Shown: positions 32,758-41,552, numbered from the stretch's first letter. The stretch is DNA of 64,000 nt from Streptomyces sp. NBC_00576 (GCF_036345175.1 NZ_CP107780.1:9114001-9178000); one strand, 5' to 3'. The notes: generated by a model from the letters alone, not told the origin. Translations and numbers: made by a program.

Positions 32758-33462
32758 TCAGTAGCGGACGACGGCCGTCGGCCCGCTCTCCGTGCCGATC
32801 GCGATGTGCGGCCGGCGGCCCGGATCGGCCCACGCCAGGATCGCCCGCATCGCCTCCGCCGACACGGACACACAACCTGCCGTCGCGCCACGCCCGTTGA
32901 CGTGCAGGAAGATCCCCGCGCCGCGCTTGCGCACCGGCCTGGCGTAGTTGAAACCGATGACGTACGCGTGCGCGTACTGCTGCGGGTACGAGATCAGGTG
33001 CTCGGACTCGGAGGCCCGGCAGTCGGCGGGGCGGGGCTCGGTCCAGCGGTTGTAGGAGCGCGAGTCGTTGTCCTGGCACCACCAGGAGTTCTGCCGCACG
33101 GGCCGGTAGGCGACCTTGGTACCGCTGGGCGCCTTCTTGATGCCGAAGGCGTAGGGGAGGTCGTACAGCCCGGTGGGAGTGGTGTTCGTGCTCTGTCTGC
33201 GGGAGCCGCCCTCGACGAGCCCGTTGGCGCCGAAGCGGGCGGGCGCGGAGCCGGCCTTCGTCCACGTCCCGTCGCGCAGGTTCCACCAGGTGACCGTGCC
33301 GGACGTCGCCTTGGCACGCGGCGCCTGAGCCGTGATCAGCTGGGAGCCACCGCCGGTGTCGGCCATCCGGGCGGGCAGCGGCGGCGCGGCCGTGGGAGGG
33401 GCACCGGGGGCGAGCACGAGAAGGGACGCGGACGCAAGGACGACGGCGGCTCCGGGACGCAT
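32758..33462 (-). CDS. Secreted L,D-transpeptidase (YkuD-like)
   Basis: 234 residues. Signal peptide about 1-26 (AAVVLASASLLVLAPGAPPTA). The catalytic domain shows TNTTPTGLYDLPYAFGIKK, YVIGFNYARP and the active-site region IFLHVNGRGATAGCVSVS, where Cys is the nucleophile with the upstream His and Gly. Such enzymes make 3-3 cross-links in peptidoglycan or attach proteins to it. The gene ends about 155 bases before the flavocytochrome operon on the same strand but is probably a separate unit. Confidence 0.88.
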   Translation of the reverse strand: MRPGAAVVLASASLLVLAPGAPPTAAPPLPARMADTGGGSQLITAQAPRAKATSGTVTWWNLRDGTWTKAGSAPARFGANGLVEGGSRRQSTNTTPTGLYDLPYAFGIKKAPSGTKVAYRPVRQNSWWCQDNDSRSYNRWTEPRPADCRASESEHLISYPQQYAHAYVIGFNYARPVRKRGAGIFLHVNGRGATAGCVSVSAEAMRAILAWADPGRRPHIAIGTESGPTAVVRY

Positions 33463-33465
33463 GGC

Positions 33466-34053
33466 TCAGACGGTACTGGGCGGGAGCGGCAACGGCAGCC
33501 CCGGTAGTCCGTCCAGGCTCGTCGCGATGTGGTCCTTCTTCTCGAAGTAGGCGCTGAGCGAGGCGTCGTCCTCGCGCGCGAAGCGCCTGGCATGCAGATC
33601 GCGGTCACCGTCGTACGACATGAAGGGCACCGAGTACCCGCAGCTGTCCCGGACGAGTTCGGCCCGTACGACGATGATCGCGCGCAGGCCGTGCGCGGTT
33701 GCGTCGATGTCCGGGAAGCGGGCGAGGAGTTCGGGGAAGCGCGGGTCGTCACGGAAGACCGGCTCACCGCGGCCGTGCACCCGCACGATGTTCGGCGGGC
33801 CCTCGAAGGCACACCACATGAGCGTGATCCGGCCGTTCTCGCGAAGATGGGCGACGGTCTCGGCGGTGCTGCCCGCGAAGTCGAGATAGGCCACGGTCAG
33901 CTCGTCGAGAATCACGAAGGATCCCTTGAGGCCCTTGGGGGAGAGGTTGACCGTGCCGTCGCCGGCCAGCGGGGCGGTCGCGGTGAAGAAGAGGGGCTGT
34001 GCCTCGATGAACGTACGCAGGCGGCCGTCTATGCGCTCGTAAGTCTTTCCCAT
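33466..34053 (-). CDS. Pyridoxamine 5'-phosphate oxidase-like FMN-binding protein
   Basis: 195 residues of split-barrel fold: RTFIEAQPLFFTATAPL, GTVNLSPKGLKGSFVILD, VAYLDFAGSTAETVAHLRENGRITLMWCAFEG and PNIVRVHGRGEPV are typical of the PPOX-related family annotated as general stress or F420/FMN-binding proteins. It is unlikely to be PdxH itself. It precedes the L,D-transpeptidase gene by 3 bases and is probably co-transcribed with it. The sequence GACAATAG sits only a few bases before the ATG, so a leaderless mRNA is possible. Confidence 0.82.
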   Translation of the reverse strand: MGKTYERIDGRLRTFIEAQPLFFTATAPLAGDGTVNLSPKGLKGSFVILDELTVAYLDFAGSTAETVAHLRENGRITLMWCAFEGPPNIVRVHGRGEPVFRDDPRFPELLARFPDIDATAHGLRAIIVVRAELVRDSCGYSVPFMSYDGDRDLHARRFAREDDASLSAYFEKKDHIATSLDGLPGLPLPLPPSTV

Positions 34054-34137
34054 GACTAACTATTGTCGGGGAAAGTCATTCGCCTGTCTAAGGGTTTTGG
34101 TGATCTGTCTACGGTCGTACGACTGAACAGGGACCGA

Positions 34138-34171
34138 GGCCGCCCCGGCCGGCGTTCGCGACGGGGCGGCC
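34138..34171 (-). terminator. Terminator after the two-domain secreted protein gene
   Basis: GGCCGCCCCG (34138-34147) pairs with CGGGGCGGCC (34162-34171); perfect 10-bp stem just downstream of the leftward gene stop, no U tract. Confidence 0.6.
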
Positions 34172-34188
34172 ACAGTGCCTGTGTCACG

Positions 34189-35061
34189 TCACTTCGTGAA
34201 CGTGCAGTCGGCCAGCGATTCGAGGCCGACCGGCTTGGCGGCGGTGCGGCCGATGGAGATGACGATGCGGTCGATGGTCGACGCGCGCTTGCCCTCGAGC
34301 GGACCGACGATCGCGTTCTGGACGAAGTTCGCGCCACCCTGGCCGACCGTGTTCGCGAGCCGGGTGTTGGACTCGGCGATCTGCGTGTTCAGCAGGGCCA
34401 GGTTGCGGTCGACCTCGGCCTTCGCCGACGCCGGGATCGCGGGCAGCTTCGAGGCCACGTCCGGGCAGCTGATGGTGCCGGCGCCGTTGTTGTTACCGGC
34501 GTTGCCGGCGTTACCCGTGTTGCCCGCGTTACCGGTGTTCCCCGCATTGCCCGCGTTCCCGGCGTTGCCACCCGCCTGCTGGGGCGGCGTCGCGGCAGGC
34601 GCGGCCACCCCGGCCCCGTTGAGGGTGCAGGGTGCCAGCGCGTCGAGGCCGACCGGCTTGGCGGCGGTGCGGCCGATGGCGGTGGCGATGCGGTTGATGG
34701 TCGCCACACGCTTGTCCTTGAGCGGACCGACGATCGCGTTCTGGACGAAGTTGGGGCCGCCCTGGCCCTGGGTGTCGACGATGCGCTTGTTGGCCTCGGC
34801 GATCTGCGTGTTCAGCAGGGCGAGGTTGCGGTCGACCTCGGCCTTCGCCGACGCCGGGATCGCGGGCAGTCTGTTCGCGACCGCCGGGCAATTCACCGTC
34901 GCGACCGCGGCCTTGGTGGTCGCCTGGGTGGAGGTGTTGTTCTTGGACGTTTCCCCGGCAAGGGCGGAGCCGGCGACGATCGCACCGGTCAGAGCCACTG
35001 CGGCGGCGCCGCCGATGATGCCCACACGACGCTTGTTGTACTTCGGAAGAGCCCTGGACAT
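34189..35061 (-). CDS. Secreted protein with two homologous domains and an Asn/Gly linker
   Basis: 290 residues. Signal sequence about 11-36 (RRVGIIGGAAAVALTGAIVAGSALA). Two ~90-residue repeats (about 55-147 and 197-290) share VDRNLALLNTQIAE, PNFVQNAIVGPL-type and IGRTAAKPVGL motifs, each with one Cys near the start and one near the end, suggesting one disulfide per domain. They are joined by about 30 residues of GNAGNAGNT repeats. I do not recognise the family. Probably surface or secreted; it is divergent from argG, about 210 bases away. Confidence 0.75.
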   Translation of the reverse strand: MSRALPKYNKRRVGIIGGAAAVALTGAIVAGSALAGETSKNNTSTQATTKAAVATVNCPAVANRLPAIPASAKAEVDRNLALLNTQIAEANKRIVDTQGQGGPNFVQNAIVGPLKDKRVATINRIATAIGRTAAKPVGLDALAPCTLNGAGVAAPAATPPQQAGGNAGNAGNAGNTGNAGNTGNAGNAGNNNGAGTISCPDVASKLPAIPASAKAEVDRNLALLNTQIAESNTRLANTVGQGGANFVQNAIVGPLEGKRASTIDRIVISIGRTAAKPVGLESLADCTFTK

Positions 35062-35204
35062 GCGGATGCCTCACTCGGGTCAGGGGGTGGCTGTGCGGTT
35101 CAACTCGGTGTACAGACGCGGCGCCTGCGTCTGGCGTGAGGTACGGGTAAGCGGTTTCGCGTGTTCAAAGACTCGTCAAACATCTGGAAGAAAATTTCCC
35201 GAGA

Positions 35205-35253
35205 TTGACGAACCATGCAGAGTCCTGCATACTCATGCATGTCAGCGAATGCA
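35205..35253 (+). promoter_or_regulatory. argG promoter with overlapping ARG half-sites
   Basis: TTGACG (35205-35210), a 17-base spacer and CATACT (35228-35233) form a good sigma-70-type promoter. ATGCA/TGCAT half-sites occur at 35215-35219, 35226-35230, 35235-35240 and 35249-35253, the middle pair giving TGCATACTCATGCA. They cover the spacer, -10 and start region, as expected for ArgR repression. Confidence 0.8.
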
Positions 35254-35270
35254 CTGTGAGGAGAAAACCC

Positions 35271-36464
35271 GTGACCGAGCGCGTCGTACTCGCCTACTCA
35301 GGCGGTCTGGACACCTCCGTCGCCATCGGCTGGATCGCCGAGGAGACGGGCGCCGAGGTCATCGCCGTTGCGGTCGACGTCGGCCAGGGCGGCGAGGACC
35401 TGGACGTCATCCGCAAGCGCGCGCTCGCCTGCGGCGCTGTCGAGGCCGAGGTCGCGGACGCCAAGGACGAGTTCGCCGAGGAGTACTGCCTCCCGGCGAT
35501 CAAGGCCAACGCCCTCTACATGGACCGCTACCCGCTGGTCTCCGCCCTCTCCCGGCCGACGATCGTCAAGCACCTCGTCGCCGCCGCCCAGAAGCACGGC
35601 GCCACCACGGTCGCCCACGGCTGCACCGGCAAGGGCAACGACCAGGTGCGGTTCGAGGCCGGCATCGTCGCCCTCGCCCCCGACCTCCAGTGCATCGCCC
35701 CGGTCCGTGACTACGCGATGACCCGCGACAAGGCGATCGCCTTCTGCGAGGCGAAGCAGCTCCCGATCGCCACCACCAAGAAGTCCCCGTACTCCATCGA
35801 CCAGAACGTCTTCGGGCGCGCGGTCGAGACGGGCTTCCTGGAGGACATCTGGAACGCCCCGATCGAGGACATCTACGAGTACACCTCGAACCCGGCCACC
35901 CCGCGCGAGGCCGACGAGGTCGTCGTCTCCTTCAAGGAGGGCGTCCCGGTCGCCATCGACGGCAAGCCCGTCACCGTCCTCCAGGCGATCCAGCAGCTCA
36001 ACGAGCGCGCCGGTGCCCAGGGCATCGGCCGGATCGACATGGTCGAGGACCGTCTCGTCGGCATCAAGTCCCGCGAGGTGTACGAGGCTCCGGGCGCGAT
36101 CGCCCTGATCACGGCCCACCAGGAGCTGGAGAACGTCACGGTCGAGCGTGAACTCGCCCGCTACAAGCGCCAGGTCGAGCAGCGCTGGGGCGAGCTGGTC
36201 TACGACGGCCAGTGGTTCTCCCCGCTCAAGCGCGCCCTGGACGGTTTCATCAACGAGGCCAACCAGCACGTCAACGGCGATGTCCGGATGACCCTGCACG
36301 GCGGCCGCGCGGTCGTCACGGGCCGGCGCTCGGACACGTCCCTCTACGACTTCAACCTCGCCACGTACGACACGGGCGACACCTTCGACCAGGCCGCGGC
36401 CAAGGGCTTCATCGACATCTACAGCCTGTCGTCGAAGATCGCCGCGAAGCGGGACCAGGCGTAA
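35271..36464 (+). CDS. argG: Argininosuccinate synthase
   Basis: 397 residues. The ATP-binding P-loop-like start ERVVLAYSGGLDTSVAIGW, HGCTGKGNDQVRFE, TTKKSPYSIDQNVFGRAVE and MTLHGGRAVVTGRRSD are diagnostic. It joins citrulline and aspartate using ATP. GTG start after GAGGAGAAAA. It lies directly upstream of argH; in S. coelicolor argG is, as far as I recall, far from argH (SCO7036), so the local arrangement differs. Confidence 0.98.
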   Translation: MTERVVLAYSGGLDTSVAIGWIAEETGAEVIAVAVDVGQGGEDLDVIRKRALACGAVEAEVADAKDEFAEEYCLPAIKANALYMDRYPLVSALSRPTIVKHLVAAAQKHGATTVAHGCTGKGNDQVRFEAGIVALAPDLQCIAPVRDYAMTRDKAIAFCEAKQLPIATTKKSPYSIDQNVFGRAVETGFLEDIWNAPIEDIYEYTSNPATPREADEVVVSFKEGVPVAIDGKPVTVLQAIQQLNERAGAQGIGRIDMVEDRLVGIKSREVYEAPGAIALITAHQELENVTVERELARYKRQVEQRWGELVYDGQWFSPLKRALDGFINEANQHVNGDVRMTLHGGRAVVTGRRSDTSLYDFNLATYDTGDTFDQAAAKGFIDIYSLSSKIAAKRDQA

Positions 36465-36478
36465 CCGATACCGTTGTC

Positions 36479-36519
36479 GCCACCGCCTCCCTTCCCCGTG
36501 CGGGTGGGGAGGCGGTGGC
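36479..36519 (+). terminator. Hairpin in the argG-argH gap
   Basis: GCCACCGCCTCCC (36479-36491) pairs perfectly with GGGAGGCGGTGGC (36507-36519). No U tract follows, so it may be a weak terminator, an attenuator or an mRNA-stability element setting the argG to argH ratio. Confidence 0.6.
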
Positions 36520-36583
36520 ACATCCGGAGCCCGAACACCTGAACATCCGGAACCCGAGAGCAACCCCTCCGAGGAGCACGCAA

Positions 36584-38014
36584 GTGAGCAGCAACAGCGG
36601 TGACGTACGGCTCTGGGGCGGCCGTTTCGCCGACGGTCCCGCCGAGGCCCTGGCCAAGCTGTCCGCGTCCGTCCACTTCGACTGGCGGCTCGCGCCCTAC
36701 GACATCGCCGGATCGCGTGCCCACGCGCGCGTGCTGCACAAGGCGGGCCTGCTCACTCAGGACGAGCTGACCCGCATGCTGGCCGGCCTCGACCAGCTCG
36801 AAGCGGATCTCGCCGACGGCACCCTCGTCCCCACGATCGCCGACGAGGACATCCACACGGCCCTGGAACGCGGCCTGTTGGCGATCCTCGGCCCCGACCT
36901 CGGCGGCAAGCTCCGCGCCGGCCGCTCGCGCAACGACCAGGTCGCGACCCTCTTCCGCATGTACCTGCGGGACCACGCCCGTACGATCGCCGGCCTGATC
37001 GCCGACCTCCAGGACGCGCTGATCGGCCTCGCGGAGGCCCACCCGGACGTGGCGATGCCCGGCCGCACCCACCTCCAGCACGCCCAGCCGGTCCTGTTCG
37101 CCCACCACGTCCTGGCCCACGTCCAGCCCCTGGCCCGAGACGCGGAGCGCCTGCGCCAGTGGGACGAGCGCACCGCGGTCTCCCCGTACGGCTCGGGCGC
37201 GCTGGCCGGTTCGTCACTCGGCCTGGACCCGGAGTCGGTCGCCAGGGACCTCGGCTTCGAGCACGGCAGCGTGGGCAACTCGATCGACGGCACGGCCTCG
37301 CGCGACTTCGTCGCCGAGTTCGCCTTCATCACGGCGATGATCGGGGTCAACCTCTCCCGGATCGCCGAGGAGATCATCATCTGGAACACGAAGGAGTTCT
37401 CCTTCGTGACCCTGCACGACGCCTTCTCCACGGGCTCGTCGATCATGCCGCAGAAGAAGAACCCGGACATCGCGGAGCTCGCACGCGGCAAGAGCGGCCG
37501 CCTGATCGGCAACCTCACGGGCCTGATGGCGACCCTGAAAGCCCTCCCTCTCGCCTACAACCGCGACCTCCAGGAGGACAAGGAGCCGGTCTTCGACTCC
37601 TGCGACCAGCTGGAGGTCCTGCTCCCCGCCTTCACCGGCATGATGGCCACGCTCACCGTCCACCGCGACCGCATGGAGGAACTGGCCCCGGCCGGCTTCT
37701 CCCTCGCCACGGACATCGCCGAGTGGCTGGTCAAGAAGGGCGTCCCGTTCCGGGTGGCCCACGAGGTCGCGGGCGAGTGCGTGAAGGCGGCGGAGGCCGA
37801 CGGGGTGGAGCTGGACGGACTCACGGACGACCAGTTCGCGAAGATCAGCGCCCACCTCACCCCGGAGGTCCGCTCGGTCCTCAACGTCCCGGGCGCCCTC
37901 GCCTCCCGCAACGGCCGCGGCGGCACGGCCCCGAGCGCGGTGGCGATCCAACTGGCAGAGGTGAAGGCGAACGTGGCGACACAGCACGAATGGGCAACAG
38001 CCAAGTCGAAGTAG
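36584..38014 (+). CDS. argH: Argininosuccinate lyase
   Basis: 476 residues of the fumarase/aspartase superfamily. Seen: LWGGRFADGPAEALAKLSAS, AGRSRNDQVATLFRMYLRD, MPGRTHLQHAQPVLFAHH, and the signature GSSIMPQKKNPDIAELARGK in the flexible catalytic loop. It cleaves argininosuccinate to arginine and fumarate. The GTG start follows GAGGAGCACGCAA. The upstream frame is read from inside argG and is rejected. Confidence 0.98.
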   Translation: MSSNSGDVRLWGGRFADGPAEALAKLSASVHFDWRLAPYDIAGSRAHARVLHKAGLLTQDELTRMLAGLDQLEADLADGTLVPTIADEDIHTALERGLLAILGPDLGGKLRAGRSRNDQVATLFRMYLRDHARTIAGLIADLQDALIGLAEAHPDVAMPGRTHLQHAQPVLFAHHVLAHVQPLARDAERLRQWDERTAVSPYGSGALAGSSLGLDPESVARDLGFEHGSVGNSIDGTASRDFVAEFAFITAMIGVNLSRIAEEIIIWNTKEFSFVTLHDAFSTGSSIMPQKKNPDIAELARGKSGRLIGNLTGLMATLKALPLAYNRDLQEDKEPVFDSCDQLEVLLPAFTGMMATLTVHRDRMEELAPAGFSLATDIAEWLVKKGVPFRVAHEVAGECVKAAEADGVELDGLTDDQFAKISAHLTPEVRSVLNVPGALASRNGRGGTAPSAVAIQLAEVKANVATQHEWATAKSK

Positions 38015-38024
38015 CAACCGGGTC

Positions 38025-38125
38025 CGCGCCCCTGAAGGGCCGCAGGCCCCTTCAGGGGCGCGGGGCTGTATCGATTTGCGGCTCCGCCGCGTGGGCGCGA
38101 CAAGCCACAACGACCCCGCACCCGT
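38025..38125. repeat. Palindromic intergenic repeat (family B) with terminator-like hairpin
   Basis: CGCGCCCCTGAAGGG (38025-38039) pairs with CCCTTCAGGGGCGCG (38048-38062), a 15-bp stem just after argH that could end transcription. It continues into GCGGCTCCGCCGC and GGGCGCGACAAGCCACAACG, also found at 41486-41552 and, inverted, at 29165. Confidence 0.75.
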
Positions 38126-38178
38126 CACCCAACCGCACCCCCGAGCTCCGAGGCGAAGGGGGTCGTAGGGGCACGGCC

Positions 38179-38213
38179 CCTGGGGATGGGACGGGTAGGG
38201 GCGGCGGGGGCGA
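38179..38213. repeat. Intergenic repeat (family C)
   Basis: CCCCTGGGGATGGGACGGGT followed by AGGGGCGGCGGGGGCGA is identical to 60347-60381. Both copies are preceded by GAAGGGG-rich sequence. Confidence 0.7.
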
Positions 38214-38313
38214 TGAACCGCCCAGCCGCCGGAGGCACCCGCCACGCACGACAAAGGTCATCGCGGGTTACGTTGGTCGGAAGCCGTAAGGAGCCGACCG
38301 AACGGAGCCCACG

Positions 38314-39285
38314 ATGCCCTTCGCCCGACTGGCCACAGCGACAACCCCCACCTGCCACCTCGGACTGGGCCTCGCCGCAGTCGCCCGCCCCGGCTACATC
38401 AACCTCGGCCGGGACACCGACCTCGGAGACAACCGCAGCGTCGACGCCCTCCGCACCCGCACCCACGAACTCCTCGACGCCGCCTACGCCCAGGGTGTCC
38501 GCTACTTCGACGTGGCCCGCTCGTACGGCCGCTCCGAGGAATTCCTGGCCGACTGGCTGAAGACGCACCCCGAAATCGACGATGTCGTGATCGGCAGCAA
38601 GTGGGGTTACACCTACACAGCCGACTGGACCACCGACGCCGAGCAGCACGAGGTGAAGGACCACAGCCTCCAGACGTACGAGCGTCAGCGCGCCGAAACC
38701 GATCACCTGCTCGGCGCCCGTCTGGACCTCTACCAGATCCACTCGCTGACCCCCGACAGCCCGGCCCTGTCGGACAAGGAACTGCACGCCCGTCTCGCGC
38801 AGGCCGCCGCAGAGGGCCTGACCATCGGTTTCTCCACCAGCGGCCCCGCCCAGGCCGACACCGTCCGCGCCGCCCTCGCCGTCACGGTCGACGGCGAGCC
38901 CCTCTTCCGTACCGTCCAGTCGACGTACAACGTCCTGGAGACCTCCGCCGGGCCGGCGCTGGCCGAGGCCCACGACGCCGGACTGACGGTGATCGTCAAG
39001 GAGGGCATGGCCAACGGCCGCCTCGCCGCCGGGCAGGCGCCGGACGCCGTACGGGCGATCGCCGAGGAGACAGGGCTCGGCGCGGACGCCGTCGCCCTCG
39101 CACTGGTGCTGCGGCAGCCGTGGGCGGGGGTCGTACTGTCCGGCGCGGCCACGGCCGGCCAGCTCGCTTCCAACCTGCATGCGGCGGTCGTCGACCTCGA
39201 CGAGGACCAGCTGTCGCGCCTGACCGCGCTGGTGGAGGAGCCGCGCGTCTACTGGGAGCGACGCGGGCAGCTGCCCTGGCACTGA
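38314..39285 (+). CDS. Aldo/keto reductase
   Basis: 323 residues, (beta/alpha)8 barrel. The catalytic tetrad can be placed: Asp and Tyr in VRYFDVARSYGRSEEF, Lys in IGSKWGYTY and His in DLYQIHSLTP. The C-terminal cofactor region shows TVQSTYNVLE, IVKEGMANGR and GVVLSGAATAGQLASNL. It reduces aldehydes or ketones with NADPH; the substrate is unknown. The gene is preceded by GGAGCCGACCGAACGGAG. Confidence 0.92.
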   Translation: MPFARLATATTPTCHLGLGLAAVARPGYINLGRDTDLGDNRSVDALRTRTHELLDAAYAQGVRYFDVARSYGRSEEFLADWLKTHPEIDDVVIGSKWGYTYTADWTTDAEQHEVKDHSLQTYERQRAETDHLLGARLDLYQIHSLTPDSPALSDKELHARLAQAAAEGLTIGFSTSGPAQADTVRAALAVTVDGEPLFRTVQSTYNVLETSAGPALAEAHDAGLTVIVKEGMANGRLAAGQAPDAVRAIAEETGLGADAVALALVLRQPWAGVVLSGAATAGQLASNLHAAVVDLDEDQLSRLTALVEEPRVYWERRGQLPWH

Positions 39286-39328
39286 GATCTTGACTGAGCA
39301 GGCGATTCTGATACGTGCACGCTTCTAA

Positions 39329-39366
39329 TGAGACATGAATGTCTCACGTGGCCTATGCTTGTCTCA
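39329..39366 (+). promoter_or_regulatory. TetR operator and probable leaderless promoter
   Basis: TGAGACATGAATGTCTCA (39329-39346) is an inverted repeat with 8-bp arms and a GA centre; the half-site GTCTCA recurs at 39361-39366, touching the start codon. TATGCT (39354-39359) is a good -10 and ends six bases before the ATG, so the mRNA probably starts at the start codon. The palindrome covers the -35 position. Confidence 0.65.
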
Positions 39367-39917
39367 TGGCCGTCGACCGTGAACACGTGCTGCGCAGCGC
39401 AGCCGCCCTGCTCACCCGGAAATCCACGTCCACCATGGACGAGGTCGCCAAGGCGGCCGGAATCAGCCGGGCCACGCTGCACCGCCACTTCGCCGGGCGG
39501 GACACGCTGGTACGGGCCCTCGAAGGGCTCGGCATCGAGGAGTGCGAGGCGGCTCTGACGGCCGCGCGACTCGGCGACGGCACCGCTCAGGAGGCTGTGC
39601 GCCGCCTGGTGCGGGAGCTCGAACCCGCCGCCGGACTGCTCGCGTTCCTCTACACGGAGAACCAACTCTTCGAGGGCGAGGGGCAGAACGAGGGCTGGGC
39701 CCGGATCGACGCCGGGATCGCCGCCCTGTTCCGGCGCGGCCAGCAGAGCGGTGAGTTCCGCATCGACCTCACCCCGGCCTGGCTCACCGAGGCGCTCTAC
39801 GGGCTCATGGCCTCCGGCGCCTGGGCCGTGAGCGAGGGCCGAGTCGCCTCCAAGGACTTCAACCACATGATCGTCGAGCTGTTGCTCGGCGGCGCACTAC
39901 GGAGAGAGGAATCATGA
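39366..39917 (+). CDS. TetR-family transcriptional regulator
   Basis: 183 residues. The DNA-binding domain (residues 1-50: VLRSAAALLTRKSTSTMDEVAKAAGISRATLHRHFAGRDTLVRAL, read in pieces) is typical TetR. The rest is a helical ligand-binding domain. It overlaps the efflux pump gene in ATGA, so it is expected to repress that pump and itself through the palindrome just upstream. Start chosen at MAVDREHVL because the -10 element lies 6 bases before it. Confidence 0.9.
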   Translation: MAVDREHVLRSAAALLTRKSTSTMDEVAKAAGISRATLHRHFAGRDTLVRALEGLGIEECEAALTAARLGDGTAQEAVRRLVRELEPAAGLLAFLYTENQLFEGEGQNEGWARIDAGIAALFRRGQQSGEFRIDLTPAWLTEALYGLMASGAWAVSEGRVASKDFNHMIVELLLGGALRREES

Positions 39918-41446
39918 CCAGCACCCTGCAGCCGGCCCACGCGACGGAGGAAGGGAGGCGTCCGGGCCGCTGGCTCGCGCTGTCCGTCCTCGTGCTGGCC
40001 GTGCTGCTGGTGGCCGTCGACGCGACCGTTCTCGGTCTCGCGACCCCCTATATCAGCGAGGACCTGAAGCCGTCCGGCACCCAGTTGCTGTGGATAGGCG
40101 ACGTCTACTCGTTCGTCATCGCGGGCCTGCTCGTCTCCATGGGCAGCCTCGGCGACCGTATCGGCCGTAAGCGGCTGCTCCTCATCGGCGCGACGGCGTT
40201 CGGCGCGGTGTCCGTGCTCAACGCCTACGCGACGTCACCGGAGTTGCTGATCCTGGCGCGGGCGCTGCTCGGTGTCGCGGGCGCGACTCTGATGCCGGCC
40301 ACGCTCGCCCTGATCCGCAATCTCTTCCACGACCCGCGCGAACGCAGCCTCGCCATCGGCATCTGGGGCGCGACCGCCTCCGCCGGCACCGCGGTCGGCC
40401 CGGTCGTCGGTGGCTTCCTGCTCGAACACTTCTGGTGGGGCTCGGTCTTCCTGATCAACCTGCCGGTGATGGTGGTTCTCGTCCTGGTCGGCATCAGGCT
40501 GCTCCCCGAGTCGCGCGACCCGGCGCCGGGCCCGTGGGACCTGTGGAGCGTCGTACTGTCCCTCGTCGGCATGGTCGGCATCGTGTACGGCATCAAGGAG
40601 GCGGCGTCACACGGGTTCTCGTGGCCGGCGCTGGGCGCGGCAGTCATGGGCGCCGTGGCTCTGTACGGCTTCGTGCGCCGCCAACTCGCCCTCCCCGTCC
40701 CTCTCCTGGACATGCGGTTGTTCCGCGACCGGGGGTTCAGCGGGGCGGTGCTCGCCGACCTGCTGACCATCCTGGGACTGTCCGGGCTGGTGTTCTTCCT
40801 CTCGCAGTATCTGCAACTGGTGCAGGGCCGGGGGCCGTTGGAGGCAGGCCTCGCCGAACTGCCCGCGGCGGTCGGTGCGGTGGTGGCAGGTCTGCTCGCC
40901 GGTGCGGCCGCCCGGCGCTACTCGGTACGGGCCGTGGTCTCGGGCGGCCTCGCGGCCATCGGCCTGGCTCTGGCGGCGCTCACCCTGGTGGACCAGTCGA
41001 CCGGCTACCCGCTGCTCGGCACCACGCTGCTGGTCGTGGGTGTGGGTGCGGGCCTCTCCTTCACCGTGACCTCCGACGTCATCCTGGGAGGCGTCCCCAA
41101 GGAACAGGCGGGTGCGGCAGCGGCGGTGTCGGAAACGGCATACGAACTGGGCGCCGCCCTCGGTATCGCCCTTCTCGGCTCCGTCGTCACAGGCGTCTAC
41201 CGAAACTTCGACGCCCCGGCGGGCACACCGGCCGAGGCCCACGAATCACTGGGCGGCGCGGTGGAAACGGCGGCGGGCCTGCCGGCACCCACCGGCGAAG
41301 CACTTCTGGCGGCGGCCCGCGAGGCGTTCACAGACGGCATCGCACTTGCGGCAGGCGCGGGCGCGTTGGTCCTGCTGGCAGCGGCGTGGGCGGCGTGGGT
41401 ACTGCTGAAGGGACAACGACTGGAGGGGCGGGGCAACCACCCCTAG
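39914..41446 (+). CDS. MFS multidrug efflux transporter (EmrB/QacA type, 14 helices)
   Basis: 510 residues. About 14 membrane helices. The early motif VLLVAVDATVLGLATPYIS, the MFS motif GSLGDRIGRKRLLLIGA between helices 2 and 3 and ARALLGVAGATLMPATLALI with GPVVGGFLLEHFWWGSVFLIN (motif C region) place it in the DHA2 drug:H+ antiporter group. Translationally coupled to the TetR gene. The drug is unknown. Confidence 0.93.
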   Translation: MTSTLQPAHATEEGRRPGRWLALSVLVLAVLLVAVDATVLGLATPYISEDLKPSGTQLLWIGDVYSFVIAGLLVSMGSLGDRIGRKRLLLIGATAFGAVSVLNAYATSPELLILARALLGVAGATLMPATLALIRNLFHDPRERSLAIGIWGATASAGTAVGPVVGGFLLEHFWWGSVFLINLPVMVVLVLVGIRLLPESRDPAPGPWDLWSVVLSLVGMVGIVYGIKEAASHGFSWPALGAAVMGAVALYGFVRRQLALPVPLLDMRLFRDRGFSGAVLADLLTILGLSGLVFFLSQYLQLVQGRGPLEAGLAELPAAVGAVVAGLLAGAAARRYSVRAVVSGGLAAIGLALAALTLVDQSTGYPLLGTTLLVVGVGAGLSFTVTSDVILGGVPKEQAGAAAAVSETAYELGAALGIALLGSVVTGVYRNFDAPAGTPAEAHESLGGAVETAAGLPAPTGEALLAAAREAFTDGIALAAGAGALVLLAAAWAAWVLLKGQRLEGRGNHP

Positions 41447-41464
41447 CCGGGCCCTGATCGCGCC

Positions 41465-41552
41465 GGGTGCGCACAGAGGGGCGGCGGGGCTGTATCCATC
41501 TGCGGCTCCGCCGCGGGGCGCGACAAGCCACAACGAACCCGCACCCGGCGAA
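41465..41552. repeat. Palindromic intergenic repeat (family B)
   Basis: GGGGCTGTATCCATCTGCGG, CTCCGCCGCGGGGCGCGACA and AGCCACAACGAACCCGCACC lie between the convergent MFS and acyltransferase genes and closely match 38061-38122. Confidence 0.65.
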
